Shown: piece by piece, positions 27,923-36,753 of the stretch
Layout of the letters: every line of letters begins with the position of its first letter
How positions within the stretch are numbered: the first letter of the stretch is position 1
Source of the DNA: Lysobacter concretionis Ko07 = DSM 16239
GTDB lineage: Bacteria; Pseudomonadota; Gammaproteobacteria; Xanthomonadales; Xanthomonadaceae
Direction of reading: 5' to 3'
Assembly: GCF_000768345.1 (NCBI RefSeq)
Contig: NZ_AVPS01000008.1
Span: 1 to 64,000, forward strand
Length of the DNA: 64,000 nt
The notes under the pieces: model-generated
Database searches by the model: none
What the model was told of the DNA's origin: nothing
The model's input: the letters and a program-made list of their open reading frames with translations, nothing else
Made by a program: the position numbers and the translations under genes

Positions 27923-29238
27923 ATTTTCTTGCCGATGTCGAGTTTCTGCGGCCGCTGATGGCCATTCCCCATATGACCATGCTGATCGGCCTCACCGGCC
28001 TGCTGCTGCTGGCCTGGGTGGCGAACTGGCTGACCCGGCAGGTCCTGATCCGGGTGGTCGGCGGGCTGGTCAAGGCCTCGCCGATGAAGTGGGACGACGC
28101 GGTGATGTCGCGCCGGGTGCTGGCGCGGCTGGCCAACATGGTGCCGGCGTTGATCATTGTCGTGGGCATCGGCGGTATCGACGGCCTGTCGGACGGTATG
28201 GTCACGGTGGTGCGCAACGTGGCGCTGGCGTTCGTCGCGCTGACCATCGCGCTGGCGATCAGCAACGTGCTCGACGCGGTCAATGACCTGTACGTGGCGA
28301 ACAGCCGCCGCGCCAACGAGCGGCCGATCAAGGGCTACCTGCAGGTGGTCAAGATCGTGGTGTTCGTGTTCGCGCTGGTGGTCATGGTGGCGACCCTGAT
28401 CGATCGCTCGCCGCTGCTGCTGCTGTCGGGGTTCGGCGCGATGAGCGCGGTGCTGATGCTGGTGTTCAAGGACACCATCCTGTCGCTGGTGGCCAGCGTG
28501 CAGTTGAGCAGCAACGACATGCTGCGGGTCGGCGACTGGATCGAGATGCCCTCGCTGCAGGCCGATGGCGACGTGATCGACATGGCCCTGAACACGGTCA
28601 AGGTGCAGAACTGGGACAAGACCGTCACCACCATCCCGACCTACCGGCTGATCAGCGACAGCTTCAAGAACTGGCGCGGCATGCAGGAATCGGGCGGCCG
28701 CCGGATCAAGCGCGCGCTGCTGATCGACCAGTCGTCGGTGCGCTTCCTGGAACCCGACGAGCGCACCCGCCTGCACCGGATCGCGCTGATCGACGGCTAC
28801 CTGGACGACAAGCGCCAGGAACTGGAGGCCTACAACGCGACCCTGCTGTCGGCCGGCAAGGACCCGATCAACACCCGTCGGGTCACCAACATCGGCACCT
28901 TCCGCGCCTACGTCAGCCATTACCTGCGCGTGCATCCGGGCATCAACCAGCAGATGACCCAGATCGTGCGCCAGCTCGCGCCCGGCCCGACCGGGCTGCC
29001 GCTGGAGCTGTACTGCTTCACCGACACCGTGTCGTGGGTGCCGTACGAGGGCATCCAGGCCGACATCTTCGACCACCTGATCGCGATGCTGCCGGAGTTC
29101 GGCCTGCGCCTGTACCAGGCGCCGGGCGGCGCGGATGTGGCGGCGCTGGCCGGGGCGGGCGCGGATGCGCGCGCGGGAGCTGCCGCCAGAACCAACGCCG
29201 AAACCGGCACCGAAACCGGCACCGAAACCAGCGCATGA
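27919..29238 (+). CDS. MscS-type mechanosensitive channel, YbdG/MscM-like
   Basis: This 439-residue membrane protein has five transmembrane helices, the last being the pore-lining TM with SGFGAMSAVLMLVFKDTILSLVASVQL, and then a beta domain beginning RVGDWIEMPSLQADGDVIDM. A long C-terminal part (about 255-415) with WVPYEGIQADIFDHLIAMLPEFGLR matches YbdG-type channels. They open under osmotic downshift. The extreme C terminus is a low-complexity tail (AETG-TETG-TETS) coded by three 12-bp repeats. The start overlaps folB and the stop overlaps folK (both ATGA), so it is coupled into a pterin operon with no obvious functional link. Confidence 0.9.
   Translation: MNFLADVEFLRPLMAIPHMTMLIGLTGLLLLAWVANWLTRQVLIRVVGGLVKASPMKWDDAVMSRRVLARLANMVPALIIVVGIGGIDGLSDGMVTVVRNVALAFVALTIALAISNVLDAVNDLYVANSRRANERPIKGYLQVVKIVVFVFALVVMVATLIDRSPLLLLSGFGAMSAVLMLVFKDTILSLVASVQLSSNDMLRVGDWIEMPSLQADGDVIDMALNTVKVQNWDKTVTTIPTYRLISDSFKNWRGMQESGGRRIKRALLIDQSSVRFLEPDERTRLHRIALIDGYLDDKRQELEAYNATLLSAGKDPINTRRVTNIGTFRAYVSHYLRVHPGINQQMTQIVRQLAPGPTGLPLELYCFTDTVSWVPYEGIQADIFDHLIAMLPEFGLRLYQAPGGADVAALAGAGADARAGAAARTNAETGTETGTETSA
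29197..29232 (+). repeat. Three tandem 12-bp units at channel gene 3' end
   Basis: Units at 29197-29208, 29209-29220 and 29221-29232 differ by one base each (forms of GCCGAAACCGGC). They keep frame and code for four residues per unit. Copy number could vary without frameshift. Confidence 0.85.
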
Positions 29239-29735
29239 GTCGCGCCTACCTGAGCCTGGGCAGCAACCAGGACGCGGAGTGGCATCTGCGTGAAGCGGTG
29301 GACGAGCTGCGCGCGCGGTTCGGCCCGTTGGTGCTGTCGCCGGTGTACCGCACCCGTGCGGTCGGCTTCGACGGTCATGATTTCCTCAACGCGGCGGCGG
29401 TGATCGAGACCGACCTCGACCCGGTCGAACTGCACGACTGGCTGCACGCGCTGGAGGACGCCCACGGCCGCGATCGCAGCGGCCCGCGCTATGGCGACCG
29501 CACGCTGGATATCGACATCGTGCTGTTCGACGACCGGGAGTTCGTCGGCCCCGGCAACCTGCGCATACCGCGTCCGGACCTGCAGCACGCGTTCGTGCTG
29601 CGTCCGTTGGCCGATATCGCGCCCGACGTGGTGGTGCCCGGCGATGGCCGCAGCCTGGCGCAATGCTGGGCCGCGCATCCCGACCGCGATGTGGTGCTGG
29701 AAACCGTGCGGCTGCAGCCTCCCGCGGGGATTTGA
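29235..29735 (+). CDS. folK: 6-hydroxymethyl-7,8-dihydropterin pyrophosphokinase
   Basis: It transfers pyrophosphate from ATP to the FolB product, the next step of folate synthesis. This 166-residue protein has AYLSLGSNQ at the N terminus, FLNAAAVIET (about 50), and the Mg-binding signature GPRYGDRTLDIDIVLF (about 85-100), followed by IPRPDLQHAFVLRPL. The ATG at 29235 overlaps the preceding stop. It lies one gene away from folB. Confidence 0.96.
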   Translation: MSRAYLSLGSNQDAEWHLREAVDELRARFGPLVLSPVYRTRAVGFDGHDFLNAAAVIETDLDPVELHDWLHALEDAHGRDRSGPRYGDRTLDIDIVLFDDREFVGPGNLRIPRPDLQHAFVLRPLADIAPDVVVPGDGRSLAQCWAAHPDRDVVLETVRLQPPAGI

Positions 29736-29806
29736 TCCTGCTCAAGCCCGGCCCGCTGCGATCGGGCAGGATGATGGCATTGACACCGCCACAAAGGAGG
29801 GGCGCG

Positions 29807-30001
29807 ATGCATCCGATCTGGGTTGAACTGTTGACCAAGCCGGTGGGCTGGCTGTCGCTTGGCGGCTCGATTTTCCTGCTGGTATTGCTGCCACTGGGCA
29901 TCCACCTGTTTCTGCGCAAGCAGATCCGTGACAACGAAGGCGGGGCCGAGGCGGAAGCCTACGAGCGCCGCCGCCGGGGCGAGCTGCCACCGGAGGACTG
30001 A
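29807..30001 (+). CDS. Small single-helix membrane protein, 64 aa
   Basis: The protein has a short N-terminal amphipathic start (MHPIWVELLTKP), one hydrophobic helix (about 13-36) and a charged cytoplasmic tail rich in R, E and D. The helix and LSLGGSIF segment resemble DUF3149-type proteins, but I am not certain. A consensus AAAGGAGG lies 6 bases before the ATG at 29807, the best ribosome site in this region, which argues that the gene is real. It is downstream of folK by 71 bases on the same strand. Function unknown. Confidence 0.75.
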   Translation: MHPIWVELLTKPVGWLSLGGSIFLLVLLPLGIHLFLRKQIRDNEGGAEAEAYERRRRGELPPED

Positions 30002-30060
30002 TCCGTCGGCGAGCGACTGTGGAGGTGTGCAGGCTTCGGTCGTCCGACTGGACTTCCTTT

Positions 30061-30145
30061 GTAGGAGCGACTGTAGGAGCGACGTGAGTCGCGAAGCTGC
30101 GAATTTCGGACACGATGGCCAGGTCGCGACTGACGTCGCTCCTAC
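30061..30145. repeat. REP doublet (REPIN) with extra half arm
   Basis: A 22-base arm at 30073-30094 (core GGAGCGACGTGAGTCGCGA) faces its near complement at 30124-30145. A truncated extra copy of the left arm (GTAGGAGCGACT) precedes it at 30061-30072. It fills part of the convergent gap between the small membrane protein and the pteridine reductase gene. Confidence 0.85.
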
Positions 30146-30233
30146 ATAGAGCGTGGTGGCGGTGATCGTTACCGTAAGGAACGGCGTCAGCCGCGAGCGC
30201 GCAGCGACCGCGCTCAAGGGCGCAGGCGCGACC

Positions 30234-30980
30234 TCAGCCGGCGAGCATCCGTCCGCCATCCAGGTACAGCACCTGGCCGGTGCAGTAGCTCGCGTCCTGC
30301 AGCAGCCAGCGCACGGCTTCGGCCACTTCGGCGGGGGTGCCGGTGCGGCGCAGGGGCGTGCGCGCCAGTTTTTCCGCCTGCGCCGCCGCATCGGGCGCAT
30401 GTTCGCCGGGATTCTGCGGCCACAGGATCGCGCCCGGCGAGACCGCATTGACGCGCACGTCCGGCCCCAGCTCGATCGCCAATGACCGGGTCGCCATCAG
30501 CAGCGCGGCCTTGGCCATGCAGTAGATCGTGTGCCCGGCCAGCGGGCGTTCGGCGTAGATGTCGGTCATGTTGACGATCGCGCCGCCGCGTGCGGCCAGG
30601 TGCGGGGCGGCGGCCTGGGCCAGGAACAACGGCGCGCGCGCGTTGCTGGCGAACAACACATCCCACTGCGCCGGGGTGGCGCTGCCGATCGGTGTGGGGA
30701 TGAAACCCGAGGCGTTGTTGACCAGCGCATCCAGCCGGTCGAAACGGCCGATCGTGCGCGCGACCATCTCGGGCAGGCGGTCGAACTCGGCCAGGTCCGC
30801 CTGCAGTATCAGGGTGCTGCCGGCGCGTGCGGCTTCCAGCTCCGCCACCAGCGCGTCGAGTTCCGCCCGCGAGCGGCGGTAATGCAGGGCCAGGTCGTAA
30901 CCGGCCGCGTGCAGCGTGCGGGCGGTCACCGCGCCGATGCGGTGGGCACTGCCGGTGATCAGGGCGACGGGTCGTGACAA
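30234..30980 (-). CDS. SDR family oxidoreductase, pteridine reductase-like
   Basis: This 248-residue NADPH-dependent short-chain dehydrogenase has the cofactor motif TGSAHRIG (about 9-16), where the Arg is typical of pteridine reductases. NNASGF, then the catalytic Ser/Thr-Tyr-Lys set with YCMAK (about 155) follow. A proline-glycine turn and WPQNP near residue 205 match FolM/PTR1-type enzymes, which reduce dihydrofolate and biopterin. Its place next to folB and folK agrees. The sequence supports the family, and substrate specificity is inferred. It is convergent with the folK side and divergent from the MidA-like gene. Confidence 0.85.
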   Translation of the reverse strand: MSRPVALITGSAHRIGAVTARTLHAAGYDLALHYRRSRAELDALVAELEAARAGSTLILQADLAEFDRLPEMVARTIGRFDRLDALVNNASGFIPTPIGSATPAQWDVLFASNARAPLFLAQAAAPHLAARGGAIVNMTDIYAERPLAGHTIYCMAKAALLMATRSLAIELGPDVRVNAVSPGAILWPQNPGEHAPDAAAQAEKLARTPLRRTGTPAEVAEAVRWLLQDASYCTGQVLYLDGGRMLAG

Positions 30981-31109
30981 GGCGAGTCTCCACGCGGGGA
31001 AGGCCCCGGTCAGCGGGCAGAGGCGGACGAACCGTTATCCTGCGCGACTGCAACGCGCAATGCCAACGAACGGTGCCCTTGTGAGTGACGATCCCGTGAG
31101 TGATGCCCA

Positions 31110-32294
31110 GTGAGCGATTTCGACCTTCCCCCACCCGATGCCGATGCACTGGCCCACAGCGGGCGGCTGCAGGCGTTGATCCGCCAGCAGATTGCCGGCA
31201 GCGGCGGATCGATCCCGTTTTCGCGCTTCATGGAACTGGCGTTGTACGCGCCGGGACTGGGGTATTACAGCGCCGGGGCGAGCAAGTTCGGCGAGGCCGG
31301 TGATTTCGTCACCGCGCCGGAACTGGGGTCGGTGTTCGCCCGCTGCATCGCCAATGCGCTGGCGCCGGTGATCGCGCAATGCGGCCCGCAGGCGCGGATG
31401 CTGGAGCTGGGCGGCGGCACGGGTGCGTTTGCCGAGGCTGCGCTCGGGCGCCTGAGCGAGCTGGATGCGCTGCCGCTGCGTTACGCGATCCTCGAACCCA
31501 GCGCGCAGTTGCGCCAGCGCCAGCGCGAGCGCCTGCAGCGGCGGCTGGAGGCGTCGGTGTTCGCGCGGGTCGAGTGGCTGGACAGGCCGTTCGAGGATGA
31601 CTGGACCGGCGTGCTGTTTGCCAACGAAGTGCTCGATGCGCTGCCGACCCCGCGTTTCGCGATCGATCGCGGACAGGTCTGTGAGGAGCATGTCGTGGTG
31701 GGCGATGCGGGCTTCGCGCGCGAGTTGCGGCCGGCCGACGCGTTCCTGGAAAGCGCGGTGCGCCATCTGGAACGGGGGTTGGGGTGCGCGCTGCCCGAAG
31801 GCTACCGCTCCGAGGTGCTGCCGCAGTTGCCGTACTGGATCCAGGCGGTCGTCGGCGGCATGCAGCGCGGCGCGATGCTGTTTGCCGACTACGGTTACCC
31901 GCGTGCGGAGTTCTACCTGCCCGAGCGGGATGACGGCACCCTGCGCGCGTATTACCGCCACCGCATGCACGCCGATCCGATGCTGTGGCCGGGCCTGCAG
32001 GACATCACCGCGTCGGTCGATTTCACCGCGCTGGCGGAGGCCGGTACGGGAGCGGGTTTTGATTTTTCCGGCTATTGCCACCAGGCCGGCTTCCTGCTCG
32101 GAAACGGGCTCGGTGACGTGCTCGAAGAACTCGGCGGGATCGAGGACGATGCCGAGCGCCAGTGCCGCATCAACGAGGTCAAGCGGCTGACCCTGCCGAG
32201 CGAGATGGGCGAGCGGTTCCAGCTCATGGGGTTCGCCATGGAGGTCAATTTCGAGGATGCGTTCATCGATGGCGACCTGAGTTTCCGCCTGTGA
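31110..32294 (+). CDS. SAM-dependent methyltransferase, MidA/NDUFAF7 family
   Basis: This 394-residue protein has PFSRFMELALYAPGLGYYSAG (about 35-55) and GDFVTAPELGSVFARC, then the SAM-binding LELGGGTGAFAE (about 98). LFANEVLDALPT is followed by RAYYRHRMHADPM and LGLQDITASVDFT-like segments. The mitochondrial homologue methylates an Arg of complex I subunit NDUFS2; the bacterial substrate is not known to me. The start is GTG at 31110. It is preceded by two near-repeats of the same start (GTGAGTGA at 31081 and 31096) that form a short in-tandem leader frame ending across the start. Its stop overlaps the VanZ start. Confidence 0.9.
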   Translation: MSDFDLPPPDADALAHSGRLQALIRQQIAGSGGSIPFSRFMELALYAPGLGYYSAGASKFGEAGDFVTAPELGSVFARCIANALAPVIAQCGPQARMLELGGGTGAFAEAALGRLSELDALPLRYAILEPSAQLRQRQRERLQRRLEASVFARVEWLDRPFEDDWTGVLFANEVLDALPTPRFAIDRGQVCEEHVVVGDAGFARELRPADAFLESAVRHLERGLGCALPEGYRSEVLPQLPYWIQAVVGGMQRGAMLFADYGYPRAEFYLPERDDGTLRAYYRHRMHADPMLWPGLQDITASVDFTALAEAGTGAGFDFSGYCHQAGFLLGNGLGDVLEELGGIEDDAERQCRINEVKRLTLPSEMGERFQLMGFAMEVNFEDAFIDGDLSFRL

Positions 32295-32707
32295 TCGAGC
32301 GCGGCACGGACGCGCGCTGGCTGCGCGGGTTCGAGCGGCCGGGGCTGTGGCTGGCGCTCTGGTTCGGTCTGTTCGGACTGGTCGCGACCGGCTCGCTGGT
32401 GTCGTCCGCTGACTTGCCGGAGGTGTCGATCGCGCACTTCGACAAGGTGCAGCATTTCGTCGGCTACGCGGCGCTGTCGGGATACGCGGTCATGCTGTTC
32501 GCGCGTCTGCGCACCCAGGCCTTGATGGCATTGGCCGTTATCGGTTTCGGCATCGCGCTGGAGGTTGCCCAGGCCACCCTGACTCCGGACCGCATGGGCG
32601 ATGCCGCCGATGTGGTGGCCAATAGCCTGGGCGCGCTGGCGGGCCTGTTGCTCTCGGCGACACCGGTGGCGCACTGGCTGCAGCGGCTGGATGCGCGACT
32701 GGGTTAG
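32291..32707 (+). CDS. VanZ family membrane protein
   Basis: This 138-residue protein has four predicted helices and the VanZ signature: FDKVQHFVGYAALSGYA (about 50-67), then IALEVAQATLTPDRMGDAADVVANSLGALAGLL. In enterococci VanZ gives low-level teicoplanin resistance; in proteobacteria the function is unknown. The start is GTG at 32291, overlapping the MidA-like stop by four bases. The following 531 bases contain no gene. Confidence 0.85.
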   Translation: MIERGTDARWLRGFERPGLWLALWFGLFGLVATGSLVSSADLPEVSIAHFDKVQHFVGYAALSGYAVMLFARLRTQALMALAVIGFGIALEVAQATLTPDRMGDAADVVANSLGALAGLLLSATPVAHWLQRLDARLG

Positions 32708-32823
32708 TCGTCGGGTTGCGGATGTTTCAGCCGATTGATCACCGCGCGGCCGGTCAGAGTGAGCGCGAGTAACGACGATCTTTCCTGAAGCCGGTACACA
32801 AAAATGCGTGTCATTGCGCTGAA

Positions 32824-32892
32824 GCGCCTGCCGGGTATCCCGCTCAGTCGCTCCACGAAATTCGCTTGGTGATCGGGACACCCGGCAGGCGC
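32824..32892. repeat. Long inverted repeat, 19-bp arms
   Basis: GCGCCTGCCGGGTATCCCG (32824-32842) pairs with CGGGACACCCGGCAGGCGC (32874-32892) with one mismatch and a 31-base loop. No T-run follows on either strand. It could end VanZ transcription or be a REP-like element of a second type. Confidence 0.7.
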
Positions 32893-33000
32893 CACCGGGA
32901 TCCTCCGGTAGCTGAGAGGAAATCAAAAGCACAACCTGATTAGCGCCGCCGCTCAGCTGGCTCTGGCCGAAACCACATCAAACACGGGCCGATGCGGCGT

Positions 33001-33098
33001 CCTGGCGGGGTGTTGCGGACAGCGGGCCATGGATGGTCCGCGGCGGTGAGTGCGACCATGGATGGTCGCCCGAACCGGGCAGCAAGCACCCCGCCAGG
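33001..33098. repeat. Cloverleaf-like palindrome cluster
   Basis: A perfect 12-bp outer stem (CCTGGCGGGGTG at 33001-33012 with 33087-33098) encloses three hairpins. One is GCGGGCCAT-GG-ATGGTCCGC (33022-33041), the next GCGACCAT-GG-ATGGTCGC (33052-33069), and the last a 4-bp CCCG-AAC-CGGG (33069-33079). The repeated CCATGGATGG core suggests a REP-type element of the lineage, but the nested form could also be an RNA structure. Confidence 0.7.
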
Positions 33099-33238
33099 GC
33101 GACGCTCCTGCCGGAGTCGACGAGCTCGTCCCACTCGAGCCGGGCAGCACCACCCCTGCCCGGCGACGCCGTCACCGAAGCAATCAATACCGCTGTTGCT
33201 GTTGCTGTTGCTCGTTGAGCCCGTGCCAGTTGGTGGGG

Positions 33239-34465
33239 TTACGGCTTTTTCCCGGTTGCAGCAGCCACCGCCGCGATCCGGGCGTCGCGCATGGCCTCGC
33301 CGATAGCAGGGCCGGTGAGGCCTTCGGGCAGGTCGCTGGCCCGCACCGCGCAGGCGGCGGCGTGGGCGGCGCGCAGCGCATCGGCCTGGGGGTAGGCGTC
33401 TTCGGCGTGGCCGGTGCGGCCGCGCTTGTCGGCTTCGCAGACGGTGGCGAGCTGGTCGATCCGGCCGGGTTTGCGGAAGCCGTCGCAACGCTCGATCAGC
33501 CGCACCACGGTGGTCGCGCGCAGCTCGTCGAAACGGTGGATGTTGAGGTGTTCGCGGCAGGCGATCTCGCCCAGCAGGCGGTGTTCGACGGGGACTTTCA
33601 GGCGTTCGCACAGCGCCTGCAGCGGGGCGACGCCGGCCTGCTCGTGGCCGATGTGGCGCGGCAGTACGTGCGCCGGCGTCAGCGCCTTGCCCAGGTCGTG
33701 GGTAAGGGCGGCGAAGCCGATCAGGTCGTCGCCGGGCGCGAGCCGAGCGGCCATGTCGCAGACCAGTTCGGCGTGCACGCCGGTGTCGACTTCCGGGTGG
33801 AACTCGGCGCGCTGCGGGACGCCGTACAGCGCATCCACTTCCGGCAGCACCACCGCCAGCGCGCCGGCGTCGCGCAGGGTGCGCAGGAAGGCCGACGGGC
33901 GCTGGCTGGCGATCGCGCGCCGCAACTCCTGCCAGATCCGCTCGGGCACCAGGTCGGCCAGTTCGCCGGAGGCGACCATCTGCCGCATCAGGGCCATGGT
34001 CTCGTCGGCGACGGTAAAGCCCAGCGGCGCGAAGCGGGCCATGAACCGTGCCGCGCGCAGCACCCGCAACGGGTCTTCCACGAACGCGTCGCCGACATGG
34101 CGCAGCACCCGCGCCTGCAGGTCGGCCGCGCCGCCGAGGGGATCCACCAGTTCGCCTTGGGCGTCCTGGGCCATCGCGTTGATGGTGAAGTCGCGGCGGC
34201 CGAGATCCTCCTCCAGCGTCACCGACGGGTCGGCGTCCACCACGAAGCCGCGGTAGCCGCGGCCGGACTTGCGCTCGGTGCGGGCCAGCGCGTACTCCTC
34301 GCCGGTGTCGGGGTGCAGGAAGACCGGGAAATCGCGCCCCACCGACTTGAAGCCGGCGGCTTCCATCGAGGCCTGGGTCTCGCCGACGACGACCCAGTCG
34401 CGGTCGCCGGGAGCGAGGCCGAGCAGCCGGTCGCGCACCGCGCCGCCGACCAGGTAGATCTTCAT
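33239..34465 (-). CDS. cca: Multifunctional CCA tRNA nucleotidyltransferase
   Basis: It adds or repairs the 3' CCA of tRNAs without a template. In the 408-residue protein, [16 protein letters not shown] and GDRDWVVVG hold the nucleotide-binding GGxxR and the DxD carboxylates; [12 protein letters not shown] and [15 protein letters not shown] follow, with the RxxR-type template motif later. A C-terminal HD domain (HDLGKALTP, about 255) marks the form with phosphatase/phosphodiesterase activity. The start is ATG at 34465. It is 16 bases downstream of the slt stop, same strand, and may share a transcript with slt. Confidence 0.95.
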   Translation of the reverse strand: MKIYLVGGAVRDRLLGLAPGDRDWVVVGETQASMEAAGFKSVGRDFPVFLHPDTGEEYALARTERKSGRGYRGFVVDADPSVTLEEDLGRRDFTINAMAQDAQGELVDPLGGAADLQARVLRHVGDAFVEDPLRVLRAARFMARFAPLGFTVADETMALMRQMVASGELADLVPERIWQELRRAIASQRPSAFLRTLRDAGALAVVLPEVDALYGVPQRAEFHPEVDTGVHAELVCDMAARLAPGDDLIGFAALTHDLGKALTPAHVLPRHIGHEQAGVAPLQALCERLKVPVEHRLLGEIACREHLNIHRFDELRATTVVRLIERCDGFRKPGRIDQLATVCEADKRGRTGHAEDAYPQADALRAAHAAACAVRASDLPEGLTGPAIGEAMRDARIAAVAAATGKKP

Positions 34466-34481
34466 CACCAAGCCGCCTGCA

Positions 34482-36530
34482 TCACGAAGCCGCCACCGCA
34501 TGGGGCAGCGGGCACATGAACGGCTTGCGTGGTGCATTGGTGCGGCCTTCGAGGCGGTCGCTGAGGCGCAATGCATCGCCGTCCAGCCGCCAGTCGTAGA
34601 TCACGCTGAAGGCGAGCACGCGGGCGACGTATTCGCGGGTTTCCTTGTAGCTGATGGTTTCGATCCAGAAGTCCGGATCCATCCCCGGGCGCTGCGATTG
34701 CCAGCGGCCCAGCGGCGCCGGACCGGCGTTGTAGCCGGCGATCGCGAAGTACGGTTTGCCGCCGTACTGGTCGAGCATCTGACGCAGGTAGGCGGTGCCC
34801 AGCGCGATGTTGGTGTCGGGCTCGTACAGGCTGTCTGCGCCGGTCCAGGCCTGGCCGATGCGGCGGGCGACGGCGGCGCCGGTGGCCGGGATGACCTGCA
34901 TCAGGCCCATCGCATTCGCGCCCGAACGTGCCTTCGGATTGAAGATGCTCTCGGCGCGGATCTCGGCCGCGACCCAGGCCGGATCAATGCCGTTGCGTTT
35001 CGCTTCACGCCGGATCGAGGCATCGTGGTGCAGCGGGAAGCGCAGGTCGTACAGCTGCATCTCGCCGGGGGCCTTGCCCAGCGAAAACACCGCGCGATCG
35101 AACCAGCCGTTGGCCTGTGCGATCTGCACCGCGACCTGGCGCTGGGTGTCGTTGAATCCGGCGATGGCGTCGCTCCACTCCTTCACCGCCCAACCGTGGC
35201 GACCGAGCAGGTGCAGGCCGATCGCACGCTGCAAGGCGGGGTTGGCGGCCACCGCGTTTCTGGTTGCGGGATCGGCATCGATGCTCGACGGGCACAGCGC
35301 GTACGGCTGGCCGATCCGGTCGGCCGCGAGGAAACCGTGGAATTCGGCGTGGCGCGCGGCGGCCCGGTACTTTGCCTGCGCAGTGCTCCGGTCGCCGGTC
35401 AACTCGGCCAGGCGAGCCTCGAAATAGGCGTAGCGCGAATCGTTGCGCTGGCTGTCACCCATCTGGCGGATCGCGGCCAACGCAGCCGGCCAGTCCGAAC
35501 GCGACAGCGCTTCGCGCACGCGCCACTCGTGCAGGCGCTCGTCATAACTGGCCGCAGGCACCAGGTTGAGCCGGCGTGCGGAGTCGGGCAGGTAGGAGGC
35601 CACCGTCCACAGCGCGATCTGGTACAGCACCCGCCCGCGATCGGCCTCGCTGAAACCCAGCGCGCTGGCGTACTGCGGCAGCAGCGCCTCGGCGCGGTCG
35701 GGATCGGATTTGCCCAGCTTGGCCAGTCCTTGCGAGGCGATCAGGCGGCTGCGGTCGGTCTTCGGCCAGTTCAACGCGCGCGGATGCGGTGCCTCCAGGA
35801 AAGATGCGTATTCCTCGGCCAGCCCGCGCTCGCCCGCCGGCAGGCCGCGCGAGGCGCTGCGCATCACCCCGGGTTGCCATTCGGTGGCGGCCTTCTCGAT
35901 CCGGCTCCAGCGCATGGCCGGTGGCAGCCCGCCGCGCGCGTCCAGGGCGGCGAATACCGGATCGCATTCGTCGGGCAGCGACCTGCCGCTGCTGTTCCAG
36001 ATCGCCTGCGCCTCCTGTGTCCACGGCGCGTCGGTCCGGCCCAGCGACAGCTGTGCATCGAGTCGCACGCAACGCAGCCGGGGCGCGGTGAGCCGGTCGC
36101 TCCAGGCGGCGAGCACCGAGGCCGGATCGTCGCGACGGGCGCTGGCGGCCAGCCACAGCGGGCGGAATTCCGCACCGACCGCAGTGTCCCGGTACTGCTG
36201 CAGGAAGGCGTTGGCCTGGGCCGCTGGCAGGCGGTCGATGTCGCGGCGCAGGTTGGCGTATTCGACCCAGCGGAACAGCGGATGGTCGGCGAGGTCGACG
36301 TACTGGGCGGCATCGAAGCGGCCCTGCTCGGCGGCCTCGATCGCCGCGCCGATCCGCAGCCGCTGCAGGTCGATCAGCGGCTGGACGGGTGTGGTCGCGG
36401 CCGTTGTCGATACCGCCGTCGTGGTGGGCGCGGCCGTCGGCGATGCTGTGGGGGTGGAGCGTGCGCAGGCACTGGTGGCGAACGAGGTCGCCAGCGTGGC
36501 GAGTACGATGGGCAGGATTCTGGGCAGCAT
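34482..36530 (-). CDS. slt: Soluble lytic murein transglycosylase
   Basis: This 682-residue periplasmic enzyme cleaves peptidoglycan between MurNAc and GlcNAc with formation of 1,6-anhydroMurNAc. The signal peptide ends near SAC/ACA, where an atypical lipobox (TSAC) leaves lipidation open. A Thr/Ala/Pro linker is followed by a long alpha-superhelical U/L domain (about 55-500), and the catalytic domain is near the C terminus: the acid glutamate in [34 protein letters not shown] and AIAGYNAGP. The ATG at 36530 starts the signal peptide; a longer frame reaching 37049 crosses the TSUP gene. Confidence 0.93.
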   Translation of the reverse strand: MLPRILPIVLATLATSFATSACARSTPTASPTAAPTTTAVSTTAATTPVQPLIDLQRLRIGAAIEAAEQGRFDAAQYVDLADHPLFRWVEYANLRRDIDRLPAAQANAFLQQYRDTAVGAEFRPLWLAASARRDDPASVLAAWSDRLTAPRLRCVRLDAQLSLGRTDAPWTQEAQAIWNSSGRSLPDECDPVFAALDARGGLPPAMRWSRIEKAATEWQPGVMRSASRGLPAGERGLAEEYASFLEAPHPRALNWPKTDRSRLIASQGLAKLGKSDPDRAEALLPQYASALGFSEADRGRVLYQIALWTVASYLPDSARRLNLVPAASYDERLHEWRVREALSRSDWPAALAAIRQMGDSQRNDSRYAYFEARLAELTGDRSTAQAKYRAAARHAEFHGFLAADRIGQPYALCPSSIDADPATRNAVAANPALQRAIGLHLLGRHGWAVKEWSDAIAGFNDTQRQVAVQIAQANGWFDRAVFSLGKAPGEMQLYDLRFPLHHDASIRREAKRNGIDPAWVAAEIRAESIFNPKARSGANAMGLMQVIPATGAAVARRIGQAWTGADSLYEPDTNIALGTAYLRQMLDQYGGKPYFAIAGYNAGPAPLGRWQSQRPGMDPDFWIETISYKETREYVARVLAFSVIYDWRLDGDALRLSDRLEGRTNAPRKPFMCPLPHAVAAS

Positions 36531-36631
36531 CGGGCGACTATAGCCCAGCCCCGATGAACCCTTTATCGGTGGCCTGCGGGGCTGCGTGGGCCGTGCGGGT
36601 GGGGTGCAGAGCCGGCGCAGCATGGCTTTGG

Positions 36632-36659
36632 GTCGGCGTCCGGGAGTCGGCGTCCGGGT
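36632..36659. repeat. Two tandem 14-bp units
   Basis: GTCGGCGTCCGGGA at 36632-36645 is repeated with one change at 36646-36659, between the divergent slt and TSUP genes. No promoter is evident around it. Confidence 0.6.
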
Positions 36660-36753
36660 GCGGACTCCGGCTGGCGTCGGCCCTGGTTCGTGGTTTCTGT
36701 CCGGTATTCTCCGCCCTGTTTTTTTCTTGCCGGGTGCACCCTCTGGAGTGTCG

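Larger units (their letters stand above)
32708..33238. other. 531-base gene-free, hairpin-rich gap
   Basis: Between the convergent VanZ and cca genes there is no frame I can support as coding. The space is filled with palindromes: an 18/19-match inverted repeat at 32824-32892, a cloverleaf-like cluster at 33001-33098, a 9-bp stem (GCCGGGCAG at 33139-33147 with its complement at 33156-33164) and a hexanucleotide run (CTGTTG three times, 33193-33210). Confidence 0.6.

Noticed and set aside
32704-32895. 63-codon minus-strand frame after VanZ
   Set aside because: It covers the long inverted repeat, and its sequence has no recognisable feature.
33193-33212. CTGTTG hexamer run considered as a CRISPR or phase-variable repeat
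   Set aside because: It has only about three short units, no spacers and no adjacent gene whose frame it would switch.
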